Below, in pieces: positions 34,098 through 43,510 of a DNA stretch of 64,000 nucleotides (its first letter is position 1; each line of letters begins with the position of its first letter). Origin of the DNA: Hyphomicrobiales bacterium (lineage in GTDB: Bacteria > Pseudomonadota > Alphaproteobacteria > Rhizobiales > Rhizobiaceae); assembly GCA_900473045.1 (NCBI GenBank), contig UCKS01000053.1, positions 1 to 64,000 of the forward strand. The letters run 5' to 3'. The translations under genes and the position numbers were made by a program. The notes under the pieces are model-generated. The model was not told the origin of the DNA. It did no database searches and saw only the letters and a list, made by a program, of their open reading frames with translations.

Positions 34098-34308
34098 ATT
34101 TCGGCGGTGGACCATGAGCGGGTGGGAGCATCGGCCGGCGTTCGCTCAGCTGGCGGAACTCGCCGGGCCGGCCCAAGGGTAAAGGCGCATTCCTACGCCT
34201 TTACGATCGCCCCCTCTACCGGCTCCATCAACACCAAAATCCGATGTTAAGCCTTATCTACCGGACTGGATCAGCTTTCCGCATCGACGGAGAAAGCAGC
34301 GCATCCGG

Positions 34309-35568
34309 TCAATCCTGCTCTGGTTTGCACAGCGGCAGACGCACGGTCTGCAACAGGCCCCCCTCGCGGCGATTGACAATCGTAATCGTACCGCCATGGT
34401 TTTCGATAATTTCCTGCGAAATAGCGAGGCCGAGACCAGCGCCGGGGACAATCTGCCGCCGGGCCTGATCGACACGGAAGAATGGCTCGAACACACGATC
34501 GAGCAGGTCTTGCGGAATACCGGGGCCGCTGTCCAGCACCTTCAAGACGGCCTCTTCGCCGTAGCTGGAGAGCGAAACACGTGCACCGAGACCATGGGTC
34601 GCGGCGTTCACCACGAGATTGCGCAGCGCGCGCTTGAGTGCAAACGGTGCCCCCTTGACCAAGACTGGCTTGATTGCCCCCTGCTCCACACGCAGATCAG
34701 TTTCGCGAACTTCCTCTGCGACTGACCGTAGAACCGCGTCCAGAGAAACCTGTTCCTGCGCAGCAGGGCTGATTTCCTCACGCACGAGACGGATCGCGCT
34801 GTCGGCGATGTGGTCGAGTTCGTCGAGATCTTTCAGCCACGACTGCCGGTCGTCGCCATCAATGACAAATTCGGCACGAAGGCGCATGCGGGTCATCGGC
34901 GTGCGCATATCGTGACCTGCAGCCGCAATCATGCGCATGCGGCTGGAGACCGCTGCATTGAGGCGTGTTGCCAACCGGTTGATGGTCTTGGCGGTGGTGC
35001 GGACCTCCATCGGCCCGGTCTCCGGCAACTCGGGGATAATGCCATCAGGACGGATCTTGGCGATCGTTTCATCCAGAATGCGCAATGGCCGCATCATCAC
35101 ATTGCTGACATAGGTCGCAATGCCCGTCATGCCGATCGCGACCAGCGCCAGATAGGCCGCCAGCGGCAGATAGGGAAAAGGGGCGGGATCGGGAAAATCC
35201 AGATATGCCCAGCGGCCATCATCCAGGCGGATGGCCATATCCCAGCGATGCGGATTGAAGCTCTTCAAGACAACGACATCGGCCGTATAACCCTGGCGGC
35301 GGCCCTCCGCGAGGATATTATCCGTCCGATCTTGATCGATGCGATCTTTCACCGGCTTTTCTTGAATCGTAATATGCAGCGTCTGCGCCGCCAAAGGATC
35401 GGCACGCAGCAGAAGCAACGCGAACTCGGCTTTTTCGGCGAGAACACGGTCGTACATGACCTCCGGCGGTTTTCGCAAAAGCCAGGCCGTGATGACGGCA
35501 GCAATCACCAGCACCAGAACGACCGAGATGATCAGCAGCGCCGTAAACCGCGTCCGCAACGACAGCAT
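34309..35568 (-). CDS. Sensor histidine kinase (EnvZ-like)
   Basis: A 419-residue membrane histidine kinase. It has a membrane segment at about 10-30, a periplasmic loop of about 115 residues, a second membrane segment near 147-167 and a HAMP linker. The phosphorylated histidine is in the H-box AAGHDMRTPMTRMR (EnvZ-type HDxRTP). The ATP-binding domain shows N-box NLVVNAATHG, G1 DSGPGIP and G2 GAGLGLAI. Its ATG follows the stop of the response-regulator gene with no gap, so the pair is one unit. Signal not known; it lies next to a cation antiporter operon transcribed divergently. Confidence 0.92.
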   Translation of the reverse strand: MLSLRTRFTALLIISVVLVLVIAAVITAWLLRKPPEVMYDRVLAEKAEFALLLLRADPLAAQTLHITIQEKPVKDRIDQDRTDNILAEGRRQGYTADVVVLKSFNPHRWDMAIRLDDGRWAYLDFPDPAPFPYLPLAAYLALVAIGMTGIATYVSNVMMRPLRILDETIAKIRPDGIIPELPETGPMEVRTTAKTINRLATRLNAAVSSRMRMIAAAGHDMRTPMTRMRLRAEFVIDGDDRQSWLKDLDELDHIADSAIRLVREEISPAAQEQVSLDAVLRSVAEEVRETDLRVEQGAIKPVLVKGAPFALKRALRNLVVNAATHGLGARVSLSSYGEEAVLKVLDSGPGIPQDLLDRVFEPFFRVDQARRQIVPGAGLGLAISQEIIENHGGTITIVNRREGGLLQTVRLPLCKPEQD

Positions 35569-36282
35569 CTAGTTACTCCGCTCGACGGGAACGGCGAGTT
35601 GATAACCCTTGTTGCGTACGGTCTTCAACATCGCAAATACGCTGGCATCGCCGAGCTTGCGGCGCAGGCGGCTAACCAGGATATCGATAGACCGGTCGAA
35701 GGGATCCGCCGTTCGCCCTTGTGTCAGGTCAAGCAGCGAATCGCGTGACAGAACGCGGCCTGGGCGCTGGAGAAACACCACAAGCAGCTCGAACTCGCCG
35801 CCGGTCAGATCGACGGCGCTACCGTCCGGCGCCAGCAGCGTGCGGCTTTCGATATCGGCGACATAGTTGGCAAACACATATTGCCGGCTGCCGGCCGGTG
35901 GTGGTTCAGCGCGGCCACGGCGCAGCACGGCACGGATGCGGGCAGACAGTTCGCGCGGGTTGAACGGTTTTCCGAGATAATCGTCAGCGCCAAACTCAAG
36001 CCCGATGATCCGGTCGACATCTTCCTTGAGCGCAGTCAGAAGGATGATCGACAGCTGCGGCATCCTGCCCCGCAGCGAACGGCAGAGATCGAGCCCCGAG
36101 CCATCCGGCAGCATGACGTCGAGAACCAGCAGGTCGATCTTCAGCTCGGCCAGCTTGGCCTCGCACTCGCCCTTGCTGCCGGCCAGGCTGATGCGGAAGC
36201 CCTGGCCGTCGAGATATTTTCCAAGCAGCCGGCGAATCTCGGGATCATCGTCGACGACAAGAACGTGCGGTATTGTATCCAT
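35569..36282 (-). CDS. OmpR-family response regulator
   Basis: A 237-residue response regulator. The receiver domain has the acidic pair DDD at residues 11-13, the phosphorylated Asp in LLVLDVMLPDGSGL (near residue 55), and Lys in YLGKPFNPREL. The C-terminal winged-helix DNA-binding domain includes DLTGGEFELLVVFLQRPGRVLSRDSLL and the ending YQLAVPV. It is partner of the adjacent kinase. Because it is divergent from the Mrp/Pha operon across a 336-base region, control of that operon is possible but not demonstrated by a site. Confidence 0.92.
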   Translation of the reverse strand: MDTIPHVLVVDDDPEIRRLLGKYLDGQGFRISLAGSKGECEAKLAELKIDLLVLDVMLPDGSGLDLCRSLRGRMPQLSIILLTALKEDVDRIIGLEFGADDYLGKPFNPRELSARIRAVLRRGRAEPPPAGSRQYVFANYVADIESRTLLAPDGSAVDLTGGEFELLVVFLQRPGRVLSRDSLLDLTQGRTADPFDRSIDILVSRLRRKLGDASVFAMLKTVRNKGYQLAVPVERSN

Positions 36283-36618
36283 GTGGTGTTTATATCAGGA
36301 GCATGGCAAAACGCACGCGCCACGGCGGCTGCCGTCAGCCGTTTTCAGTGTCGAAATATTTCCCGTCACATCGATCCTACATTTCGTTACAAAAATGCGG
36401 CCTGATGTTTCCACACACAGAGTGACCGGTCCACGTGACGATTGGCCGTGACACTGCGGTTTGACGGCACGGCCGGCAACGAATTGCCGCAGGCGGTCGA
36501 TTTTATCGCCGTTGCGGGTTGGCATGGCAGCCGAAAGCAGACATAAAAACAATGTGCTCTTGCACCGTTTCGCGGTGCGCTTCGGGCACCGCCGCGGCGC
36601 ACAAATGCTGCAGCATTC
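36283..36618. other. 336-base divergent intergenic region
   Basis: This region separates the response-regulator gene (minus) and mrpA (plus) and should hold both promoters. I see no clear operator, promoter pair or RNA gene. The true mrpA start may lie slightly inside the annotated gene, which would lengthen the region. Confidence 0.5.
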
Positions 36619-39600
36619 ATGGACCCCTCGCGGTCCTGTCATTTCGGAAAGATTGAGGGAAACGGGCACATAGAGATCGCAGCGACATTGCTTCTGATTC
36701 TGGTCCTTGCGCCTTTCGCGGGGAGCCTTGTTGCAATCTGCATTCCGGCGCACAAAGGAACGGCCAGCGCCTGGCTTTCAGGTTGCATCGCCCTGTTTTG
36801 CCTCGCCACATCAGCCGGCCTCTACCCGATCGTCGCCGCAAACAAAGTGCTTCGCTACAATGTCGATTGGCTACCGGAATTCGGACTGAATTTCACACTG
36901 CGCATGGACGGCTTCGCCTGGATGTTTGCAAGCCTAGTTACCGCGATCGGCCTGCTCGTCGTCATCTACGCGCGCTACTACATGTCGGCCAATGACCCTG
37001 TTCCACGCTTCTTCGCGCTGTTTCTCGCCTTCATGGGCGCCATGCTCGGCGTCGTCCTCTCCGGCAATCTGATTCTGCTGGCGATCTTCTGGGAACTGAC
37101 CAGCATCATCTCCTTCCTTTTGATCGGCTATTGGCATCACAATGCCAATGCCCGCGACGGCGCGCGCATGGCCCTGACGGTCACTGGAACAGGCGGCTTG
37201 TGCATGTTCGTCGGACTGATGCTGATCGGCCATATCGTCGGCAGTTACGATCTCGATGCCGTGCTGTCCTCCGGCGACATGATCCGCAACGATCCGCTCT
37301 ATACCACGGTGCTCATCCTCATCCTGCTCGGAGCCCTGACCAAGAGCGCGCAGTTCCCGTTCCATTTCTGGCTGCCGCATGCCATGGCTGCGCCGACACC
37401 AGTGTCTGCATATCTGCACTCCGCTACCCTCGTCAAAGCGGGTGTCTTCCTGCTGATCCGGCTCTGGCCGGTCATGGCGGGCACCGACCAGTGGTTCTGG
37501 ATCGTCGGGCTTGCCGGTCTCAGCACCCTTCTGCTCGGCGCCTATTTCGCCATCTTCCAACAGGACCTGAAGGGGCTGCTGGCCTATTCGACAATCAGCC
37601 ATCTCGGCCTCATCACCGTTCTCTTGAGCCTCGGAAGCCCGCTGGCTGCGGTCGCCGCGATCTTCCACACCATGAACCACGCCACCTTCAAGGCCTCGCT
37701 GTTCATGGCGGCCGGGATCATTGATCATGAAACCGGCACCCGCGACATGCGCAAGCTGAGCGGGCTGTTCAAATACATGCCGATCACCGCGACACTGGCG
37801 ATGGTCGCCAGCGCCTCGATGGCCGGGGTGCCACTGTTGAACGGTTTCCTGTCGAAGGAAATGTTCTTTGCCGAGGCGATCGAAACCCACAAATACAATC
37901 TGCTCGACACGATCACGCCCTATGTCGCGACGCTCGCCGGCATGTTCGCCGTCACCTATTCCCTGCGTTTCATCTACAGCGTCTTCTTCGGCCCGCCGCC
38001 GCAGGATTTGCCTAAGACGCCCCATGAGCCGCCGCACTGGATGCTGGTGCCGATCTATTTCCTGGTCTTTTCCTGCCTCGTCGTCGGCGTCATTCCGGCC
38101 TGGACCATCGGCCCTTTCCTCCACACCGCCGTCCAATCGGTGCTCGGTGATGCGACGCCGGTCTATAGCCTTGCCGTCTGGCACGGCTGGAACCTGCCGC
38201 TGTTCATGAGCCTGATCGCACTGGTCGGCGGGGTCGGGCTGTTTTTCATCATGCGCCCGTATCTTGCCACCAGCATCGAAGGGCCGCCGTTCTTCCGCCG
38301 CCTGGAGGGCCAACGCATCTTCGAGCGCGTGCTGGTGACCCTGTCGTGGAAATGGGCACGGTCGATCGAGATGCGCGCCGGCACCCGGCGCCTGCAGCCA
38401 CAGATGCGGGTCCTCGTTGCGGTCGCGATTGTCGCTGGTACCGTGACACTCCTTTCGCAGGGTTTCAAACCGGCAAATATCGTTCTGCGCAACATCGATC
38501 CCGCCTTCGCTTTGCTCTGGCTGGTCGGCATGGTCTGCGCCATCGGCGCCGCCTATCAGGCGAAATTCCACAGGCTCGCAGCGCTCGTATTGCTTGGTGG
38601 CGCCGGCCTCGTCACCTGCGTCACCTTCGTCTGGCTCTCGGCACCCGATCTTGCCGCGACGCAATTGCTTGTCGAAATCGTCACGACAGTTCTGATCCTG
38701 CTTGGCCTGCGCTGGCTGCCGAAGCGGATCGAGGACCCGGACGATCCGGAAATGATGACCATCTCGACGCGCCTGCGCCGCCTGCGCGACCTTGCCACCG
38801 CCGTCTTCGCCGGGTTTGGCATGATGCTCATCTCCTACACGGTGATGAGCCGGGAAATGCCGGAAACGATTTCGAGTTATTTCCTCGAGCGCGCCTATCG
38901 CGAAGGTGGCGGCACCAATGTCGTCAACGTCATTCTCGTCGATTTCCGCGGCTTCGATACGCTGGGTGAAATCGCTGTTCTCTGCATCGTTGCCCTGACG
39001 GTCTTTGCCCTTCTCCTACGTTTCCGTCCAGCCACCGAAAGCCTGGAAGCGCCGGAGCAGCAGCGCGTCCAGAACGCCTTTGACGACGATCATCCGGATC
39101 GCAAGAAGGGCGACAGCATCGCCGAGTACCTGCTGGTTCCCTCGGTGATCATGCGCTGGATGTTCCCGGTCATTGGCATGCTGGCAGCCTTCCTGTTCTT
39201 CCGTGGCCATGATTTGCCGGGCGGTGGCTTCGCGGCCGGTATCGCCATGTCGATCGCGTTTATCTTGCAGTACATGGCCGGCGGTACACGCTGGGTCGAG
39301 GAACGGCTGCGTATCCATCCGTTGCGCTGGATGGCGATCGGCCTGCTGGTCGCCACGGCGACCGGTCTCGGGTCCTGGGTGTTCGGCTATCCGTTCCTGA
39401 CCTCGCATGCGCAATACGCAAGCCTGCCGATCCTCGGCAAGATTCCGCTGGCAAGCGCGATCCTGTTTGACCTTGGCGTGTTCTCACTGGTTCTCGGCGC
39501 TACCGTGCTGATCCTGATCGCACTCGCCCACCAGTCGGTGCGTGCGCCCCGCGCCCAGATCAGGGCTGCTGCCAAGCTGGCGGCGAAGGAGAACACATAA
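36619..39600 (+). CDS. mrpA: Mrp/Pha cation antiporter subunit A (fused A/B)
   Basis: A 993-residue membrane protein, largest subunit of the multicomponent Na+(K+)/H+ antiporter (Mrp, Pha in rhizobia). The N-terminal two thirds are homologous to respiratory complex I subunit NuoL: QFPFHFWLPHAMAAPTPVSAYLHSATLVKAG is the conserved proton-channel segment. From about residue 825 the sequence corresponds to MrpB (FFRGHDLPGGGFAAGIAMSIAF), so no separate mrpB exists. The start is uncertain: ATG 36619 lacks a ribosome site and the first membrane helix begins only near residue 23; a TTG at 36688 would give a more typical N-terminus. It overlaps mrpC by one base. Confidence 0.92.
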   Translation: MDPSRSCHFGKIEGNGHIEIAATLLLILVLAPFAGSLVAICIPAHKGTASAWLSGCIALFCLATSAGLYPIVAANKVLRYNVDWLPEFGLNFTLRMDGFAWMFASLVTAIGLLVVIYARYYMSANDPVPRFFALFLAFMGAMLGVVLSGNLILLAIFWELTSIISFLLIGYWHHNANARDGARMALTVTGTGGLCMFVGLMLIGHIVGSYDLDAVLSSGDMIRNDPLYTTVLILILLGALTKSAQFPFHFWLPHAMAAPTPVSAYLHSATLVKAGVFLLIRLWPVMAGTDQWFWIVGLAGLSTLLLGAYFAIFQQDLKGLLAYSTISHLGLITVLLSLGSPLAAVAAIFHTMNHATFKASLFMAAGIIDHETGTRDMRKLSGLFKYMPITATLAMVASASMAGVPLLNGFLSKEMFFAEAIETHKYNLLDTITPYVATLAGMFAVTYSLRFIYSVFFGPPPQDLPKTPHEPPHWMLVPIYFLVFSCLVVGVIPAWTIGPFLHTAVQSVLGDATPVYSLAVWHGWNLPLFMSLIALVGGVGLFFIMRPYLATSIEGPPFFRRLEGQRIFERVLVTLSWKWARSIEMRAGTRRLQPQMRVLVAVAIVAGTVTLLSQGFKPANIVLRNIDPAFALLWLVGMVCAIGAAYQAKFHRLAALVLLGGAGLVTCVTFVWLSAPDLAATQLLVEIVTTVLILLGLRWLPKRIEDPDDPEMMTISTRLRRLRDLATAVFAGFGMMLISYTVMSREMPETISSYFLERAYREGGGTNVVNVILVDFRGFDTLGEIAVLCIVALTVFALLLRFRPATESLEAPEQQRVQNAFDDDHPDRKKGDSIAEYLLVPSVIMRWMFPVIGMLAAFLFFRGHDLPGGGFAAGIAMSIAFILQYMAGGTRWVEERLRIHPLRWMAIGLLVATATGLGSWVFGYPFLTSHAQYASLPILGKIPLASAILFDLGVFSLVLGATVLILIALAHQSVRAPRAQIRAAAKLAAKENT

Positions 39601-39935
39601 TGGAACTGGTTCTCTCCGCAGGTATTGGCGTCTTGACCGCTTCCGGCGTCTGGCTTCTGTTCCGGCCGCGCACCTATCAGGTCATCATCGGCCTGTCGCT
39701 TCTGTCCTATGCCGTCAATCTCTTCATCTTCGGCATGGGCCGCTTGAGGGTCAACGCGCCGCCGGTGCTTGAGCCCGGTGGTGCCGGCGGACTTTTGACC
39801 CACACCGATCCCATCCCTCAGGCTCTGGTGCTCACGGCTATCGTCATCGGCTTTGCCATGACGGCGCTGTTTCTCGTCGTTCTTCTCGCCTCCCGCGGCT
39901 TTACCGGCACCGACCATGTCGACGGCAGGGAGTAG
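39600..39935 (+). CDS. mrpC: Mrp/Pha antiporter subunit C
   Basis: A 111-residue NuoK-like membrane protein with three membrane segments. Typical MrpC features are GVWLLFRPRTYQVIIGLSLLSYAVNLFIF and the central P-rich loop followed by DPIPQALVLTAIVIGFA. Its ATG shares the last base of the mrpA stop codon and its stop is seven bases before mrpD, so it is translationally linked to both. It is an essential part of the hetero-oligomeric antiporter complex. Confidence 0.93.
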   Translation: MELVLSAGIGVLTASGVWLLFRPRTYQVIIGLSLLSYAVNLFIFGMGRLRVNAPPVLEPGGAGGLLTHTDPIPQALVLTAIVIGFAMTALFLVVLLASRGFTGTDHVDGRE

Positions 39936-39941
39936 CGTGGC

Positions 39942-41567
39942 ATGAATTGGCTTCACCACCTGATCATCCTGCCGATCCTGCTGCCGATCATCACGGCAGC
40001 CGCCCTCATTCCCGTCGATGAACGAAACCGGACGCTGAAAGGCGTGATTGCCTTTGCATCGACCGTGGTAGTTTTCATCATCAGCATTCTGCTGATGCGG
40101 ATGGCATCCTCATCGGGAGAAGGCGAGACGGGTGCCAGCGTCTATCTGCTTGGAAACTGGCCGGCACCCTTCGGCATCGTTCTGGTGCTTGACCGGCTGT
40201 CCGCCCTGATGCTGGTGCTGACGGGGCTTCTGGCGATGGCGACGCAGGGGTTCTCGATGGCCAAATGGCATCGGGCCGGCTATCATTTCCATTCTCTTTT
40301 CCAGCTGATGCTGGCCGGGCTCAACGGCGCCTTCCTGACCGGCGACCTGTTCAACCTGTTCGTCTTTTTTGAAATGATGCTGGCTGCATCCTATGGATTG
40401 CTGCTGCACGGTTCTGGCCCGATGCGCGTCAAGGCAGGCCTGCACTATATCGCCGTCAACCTTGCTGCCTCGTCTCTGTTCCTGATCGGCGTCAGCCTGA
40501 TCTACGGCGCGACCGGCACGCTGAACATGGCCGACCTTGCCATGCGCATCACCACGATCGGACCGGAGAGCCGGATGCTGATGGAAGCGGGTGCCGCGCT
40601 TCTCGGCATCGCCTTTCTCGTCAAGGCCGGCATGTGGCCGCTCGGCTTCTGGCTGCCCGCCACCTATTCGGCGGCAACCCCGCCAGTCGCTGCGATCTTT
40701 GCCATCCTCACCAAGGTTGGCGTCTATATTCTTTTGCGGCTTTCCATGCTGCTGTTTGGCAGCGATGCCGGCGCCTCTCTCGGCTTCGGCCAGCCCGTAC
40801 TGCTCTATGGCGGCCTTTTGACCATCGGGTTCGGCGCGATCGGCGTGCTGGCTTCGCAGGCGATGGGCCGGCTTGCCGGCTACTGCGTGCTGGTCTCGTC
40901 CGGCACGCTGATGGCGGCGATCGGGCTTGGCAATGGTGCCGTCATCGGCGGAGCGCTGTTTTATCTTGTCAGCTCGACGCTGACGATCTGCGCCTTCTTC
41001 CTCCTGATCGAACTGGTGGAACGCGCCCGCGACGCTGGCGCCGACGTTCTGGCCGTGACGATGGAAGCCTATGGCGATGTCGATGAGAACGAGGCCGAAA
41101 AAGAAGGCGGCGTCGCCGTGCCGGGTACCATGGCCGTGCTTGGCCTGTGCTTCTGCGCCTGCGCCATCCTTTTGTCCGGCCTGCCGCCACTCTCCGGGTT
41201 TCTCGCCAAATTCGCCATGCTGCACGGGCTGTTCAATCCCGGCAGCTTTGGCGACGACGCTCCGGTCTCCGGCGCAGAATGGGCCTATACTGCCCTGTTG
41301 ATCCTGTCTGGCCTCGCGGCCATGATCGCCATGAACCGTGTCGGCATCCGAACCTTCTGGACATCGATCGAAGGCACCATCCCGCGCGTCTTCCTGATCG
41401 AGATCACGCCCGTTCTGCTGCTTCTGACGGCCTGTGTTTTCCTGAGCTTCCAGGCTGGGCCCGTCATGCGCTACATGGACGCCACGGCAAAATCGCTGGG
41501 AGAACCGCAGAACTACATCGGACGGGTAATGTCGGCTCCACGGGCCGGCCCGGCGGCGGGGGAATAG
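39942..41567 (+). CDS. mrpD: Mrp/Pha antiporter subunit D
   Basis: A 541-residue NuoM/NuoN-like antiporter subunit with about 14 membrane segments. The proton-channel signature is FLVKAGMWPLGFWLPATYSAATPPVAAIFA (near residue 225), with GDLFNLFVFFEMMLAASYGLLL upstream holding the conserved membrane glutamate. It follows mrpC by six bases and precedes mrpE by three. Together with MrpA it forms the ion-translocating core. Confidence 0.93.
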   Translation: MNWLHHLIILPILLPIITAAALIPVDERNRTLKGVIAFASTVVVFIISILLMRMASSSGEGETGASVYLLGNWPAPFGIVLVLDRLSALMLVLTGLLAMATQGFSMAKWHRAGYHFHSLFQLMLAGLNGAFLTGDLFNLFVFFEMMLAASYGLLLHGSGPMRVKAGLHYIAVNLAASSLFLIGVSLIYGATGTLNMADLAMRITTIGPESRMLMEAGAALLGIAFLVKAGMWPLGFWLPATYSAATPPVAAIFAILTKVGVYILLRLSMLLFGSDAGASLGFGQPVLLYGGLLTIGFGAIGVLASQAMGRLAGYCVLVSSGTLMAAIGLGNGAVIGGALFYLVSSTLTICAFFLLIELVERARDAGADVLAVTMEAYGDVDENEAEKEGGVAVPGTMAVLGLCFCACAILLSGLPPLSGFLAKFAMLHGLFNPGSFGDDAPVSGAEWAYTALLILSGLAAMIAMNRVGIRTFWTSIEGTIPRVFLIEITPVLLLLTACVFLSFQAGPVMRYMDATAKSLGEPQNYIGRVMSAPRAGPAAGE

Positions 41568-41570
41568 GCC

Positions 41571-42059
41571 ATGCGCTACTGGTTCCCCTACCCGCTTCTG
41601 TCGCTGGCCCTCTTGATGCTGTGGCTGCTGATCAACCAGTCGTTTTCGCCCGGGCAAATCGTTCTCGGCTCAGTGCTCGGCATCGCGTTTGCCTGGGCGA
41701 TGGTCAACCTTCAGCCTGACAAGACGCGGCTAAAGAATTTTGGCGTTCTCGCTGTTCTCGCCGGACATGTCGCCATCGATGTCGTTCGCTCCAACATAGC
41801 CGTGATGGCCGTGATACTGCGCGCCGGAAAACGGCCGGTGAATTCCGGCTTCGTTGCAATCGACATCAGCCTGCGCGACGAGAATGCCCTGGCGCTGCTC
41901 GCCTGCATCCTGACGGCCACACCTGGCACCGCCTGGCTCGAATTCGACCGCCAGACGGGCGTCCTGTTGATCCACGTGCTGGATCTGGAAAATGGTGCGG
42001 CATGGTCGGACCTGATCAAGCGCCGTTATGAAACCCCGTTGAAGGAGATATTCGAATGA
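41571..42059 (+). CDS. mrpE: Mrp/Pha antiporter subunit E
   Basis: A 162-residue subunit with two to three N-terminal membrane segments and a cytoplasmic domain. The segment LTATPGTAWLEFDRQTGVLLIHVLD is the characteristic MrpE signature (TPGT...V.L...L.VH.LD). Its stop overlaps the mrpF start in an ATGA junction. It is needed for complex assembly in studied systems. Confidence 0.92.
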   Translation: MRYWFPYPLLSLALLMLWLLINQSFSPGQIVLGSVLGIAFAWAMVNLQPDKTRLKNFGVLAVLAGHVAIDVVRSNIAVMAVILRAGKRPVNSGFVAIDISLRDENALALLACILTATPGTAWLEFDRQTGVLLIHVLDLENGAAWSDLIKRRYETPLKEIFE

Positions 42060-42337
42060 ACGAGCTCTTCATCATCTGGTCGATCCTGGCGTCACAGATC
42101 GTGCTTGGACTGGCCATGGGCTGTGCATTGTTCCGGATGGTCCGGGGACCACGCGCGCAGGACCGTATTCTTGGCCTCGATGCGCTCTATATCAACGCCA
42201 TGCTGCTGCTTTTGACATTCGGGATCCGCACCGCCAATTCGATCTATTTCGAAGCGGCGCTGATCATAGCCCTGCTCGGCTTCGTCTCGTCGATCGCCTT
42301 TGCCAAATTCCTGATGCGCGGCGAGGTGATCGAATGA
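42056..42337 (+). CDS. mrpF: Mrp/Pha antiporter subunit F
   Basis: A 93-residue protein with three membrane segments. The motif RMVRGPRAQDRILGLDALYIN is the MrpF signature, in which the Asp of the second helix is functionally important in the family. Start and stop both overlap neighbours by ATGA junctions, tying expression to mrpE and mrpG. Confidence 0.92.
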   Translation: MNELFIIWSILASQIVLGLAMGCALFRMVRGPRAQDRILGLDALYINAMLLLLTFGIRTANSIYFEAALIIALLGFVSSIAFAKFLMRGEVIE

Positions 42338-42714
42338 ACCACCTGACCGACCTTCCGGCCTGGGCGGCAATCCCGGTCTGCATCCTTCTTCTGCTCGGAT
42401 CAGTTATCACGCTTGTCGGCTCGATGGGGCTGATCCGGCTGAAGACCTTTTATGGCCGCCTGCACGCGCCGACACTCGGCGCCAGTGCTGGCACGATCCT
42501 GATCTGCGTCGCCTCGATGATCACCTTCGCCGTGCTGCAGAACCGCTGGATCCTCCATGAGATCCTGATCATCGTCTTCATCATTCTGACGACACCGGTG
42601 ACCTTGATGTTGCTCGGCCAATCGGCGCTGTACCGCGACCGGATCGAAGGCAAGAACGACGTTCCGGGCAAGACGACAGGCGAGCAGCCGGACACGTCAG
42701 GCATGGATATCTGA
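42334..42714 (+). CDS. mrpG: Mrp/Pha antiporter subunit G
   Basis: A 126-residue protein with three membrane segments. GSMGLIRLKTFYGRLHAPTLGASAG is the MrpG signature (G..G..R..D.Y.R.HA.T...T.G; here F for D). The C-terminus is a hydrophilic tail. Last gene of the operon; its stop is only six bases from the stop of cobM on the other strand, leaving no room for an intrinsic terminator between them. Confidence 0.92.
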   Translation: MNHLTDLPAWAAIPVCILLLLGSVITLVGSMGLIRLKTFYGRLHAPTLGASAGTILICVASMITFAVLQNRWILHEILIIVFIILTTPVTLMLLGQSALYRDRIEGKNDVPGKTTGEQPDTSGMDI

Positions 42715-42720
42715 AATTTT

Positions 42721-43485
42721 CTACAAGCTGTCTCGACCGCGAAACCGCCGCTGATAGGCCGCGTCATACAGCGAACTCTCGCAGAAATCGGTGGCACCCA
42801 GCGTACGGCCGACGAAGATCAGTGCCGTCCGCTCGATCGGATCGGCTGCCACCTTTGCCTCGATATCGGCGAGTGTGCCACGGATCACCCGTTCGTCCGG
42901 CCAGGAGGCCTTGACGACAATCGCCACCGGGCAATCCACACCGTAGAGCGGCGTCAACTCCTCGACCACCTGTCCCAGAGCATGGATCGCCAGATGGATG
43001 GCCAGCGTCGCACCGGTGGCACCGAACCCGGCCAAGGTCTCGGCATTTGGCATCGGCGATGCCCGGCCGGACACACGGGTCAGCACGAGGCTTTGGGCGA
43101 CTGCGGGTATGGTCAGTTCCCGGCCAAGGGTTGCAGCAGCGGCAGCAAACGCCGGCACGCCTGGCGTCATCGTATAATCAAGCCCATGCTTCTCCAGCCG
43201 GCGTATCTGCTCGGCGACAGCGCTCCAGACCGAGAGGTCACCCGAATGCAGCCGCGCTACGTCATGGCCAGCGGCGGCGGCTTTCACATATTCCGCTTCG
43301 ATCTCGTCGAGCGACATCGGCGCCGTATCGACGATGCGCGCACCGTCCGGGCAATATTGCAGCAGGTCCGGCGAGACGATCGAACCGGCATAGAGGCAGA
43401 CCGGGCAGCGGGCGATGAGATCGCGGCCACGCACGGTGATCAGGTCTGCGGCGCCCGGGCCTGCTCCGATGAAATGAACGGTCAT
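42721..43485 (-). CDS. cobM: Precorrin-4 C11-methyltransferase
   Basis: A 254-residue SAM-dependent methyltransferase that methylates C11 of precorrin-4 in aerobic cobalamin synthesis. The tetrapyrrole-methylase features are the N-terminal [20 protein letters not shown], the [11 protein letters not shown] loop and [20 protein letters not shown] and [13 protein letters not shown] at the end are CobM-specific. It is the last gene of the cobL-cobM pair, 25 bases after cobL. No cobalamin riboswitch is seen near it. Confidence 0.93.
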   Translation of the reverse strand: MTVHFIGAGPGAADLITVRGRDLIARCPVCLYAGSIVSPDLLQYCPDGARIVDTAPMSLDEIEAEYVKAAAAGHDVARLHSGDLSVWSAVAEQIRRLEKHGLDYTMTPGVPAFAAAAATLGRELTIPAVAQSLVLTRVSGRASPMPNAETLAGFGATGATLAIHLAIHALGQVVEELTPLYGVDCPVAIVVKASWPDERVIRGTLADIEAKVAADPIERTALIFVGRTLGATDFCESSLYDAAYQRRFRGRDSL

Positions 43486-43510
43486 GCTCTATCCTCTTGA
43501 ATTTCCGGCC

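Noticed and set aside
36934..38664. Minus-strand open frame of 576 codons
   Set aside because: It is antisense to mrpA; extreme Asp/Arg/Gln/His content and no domain.
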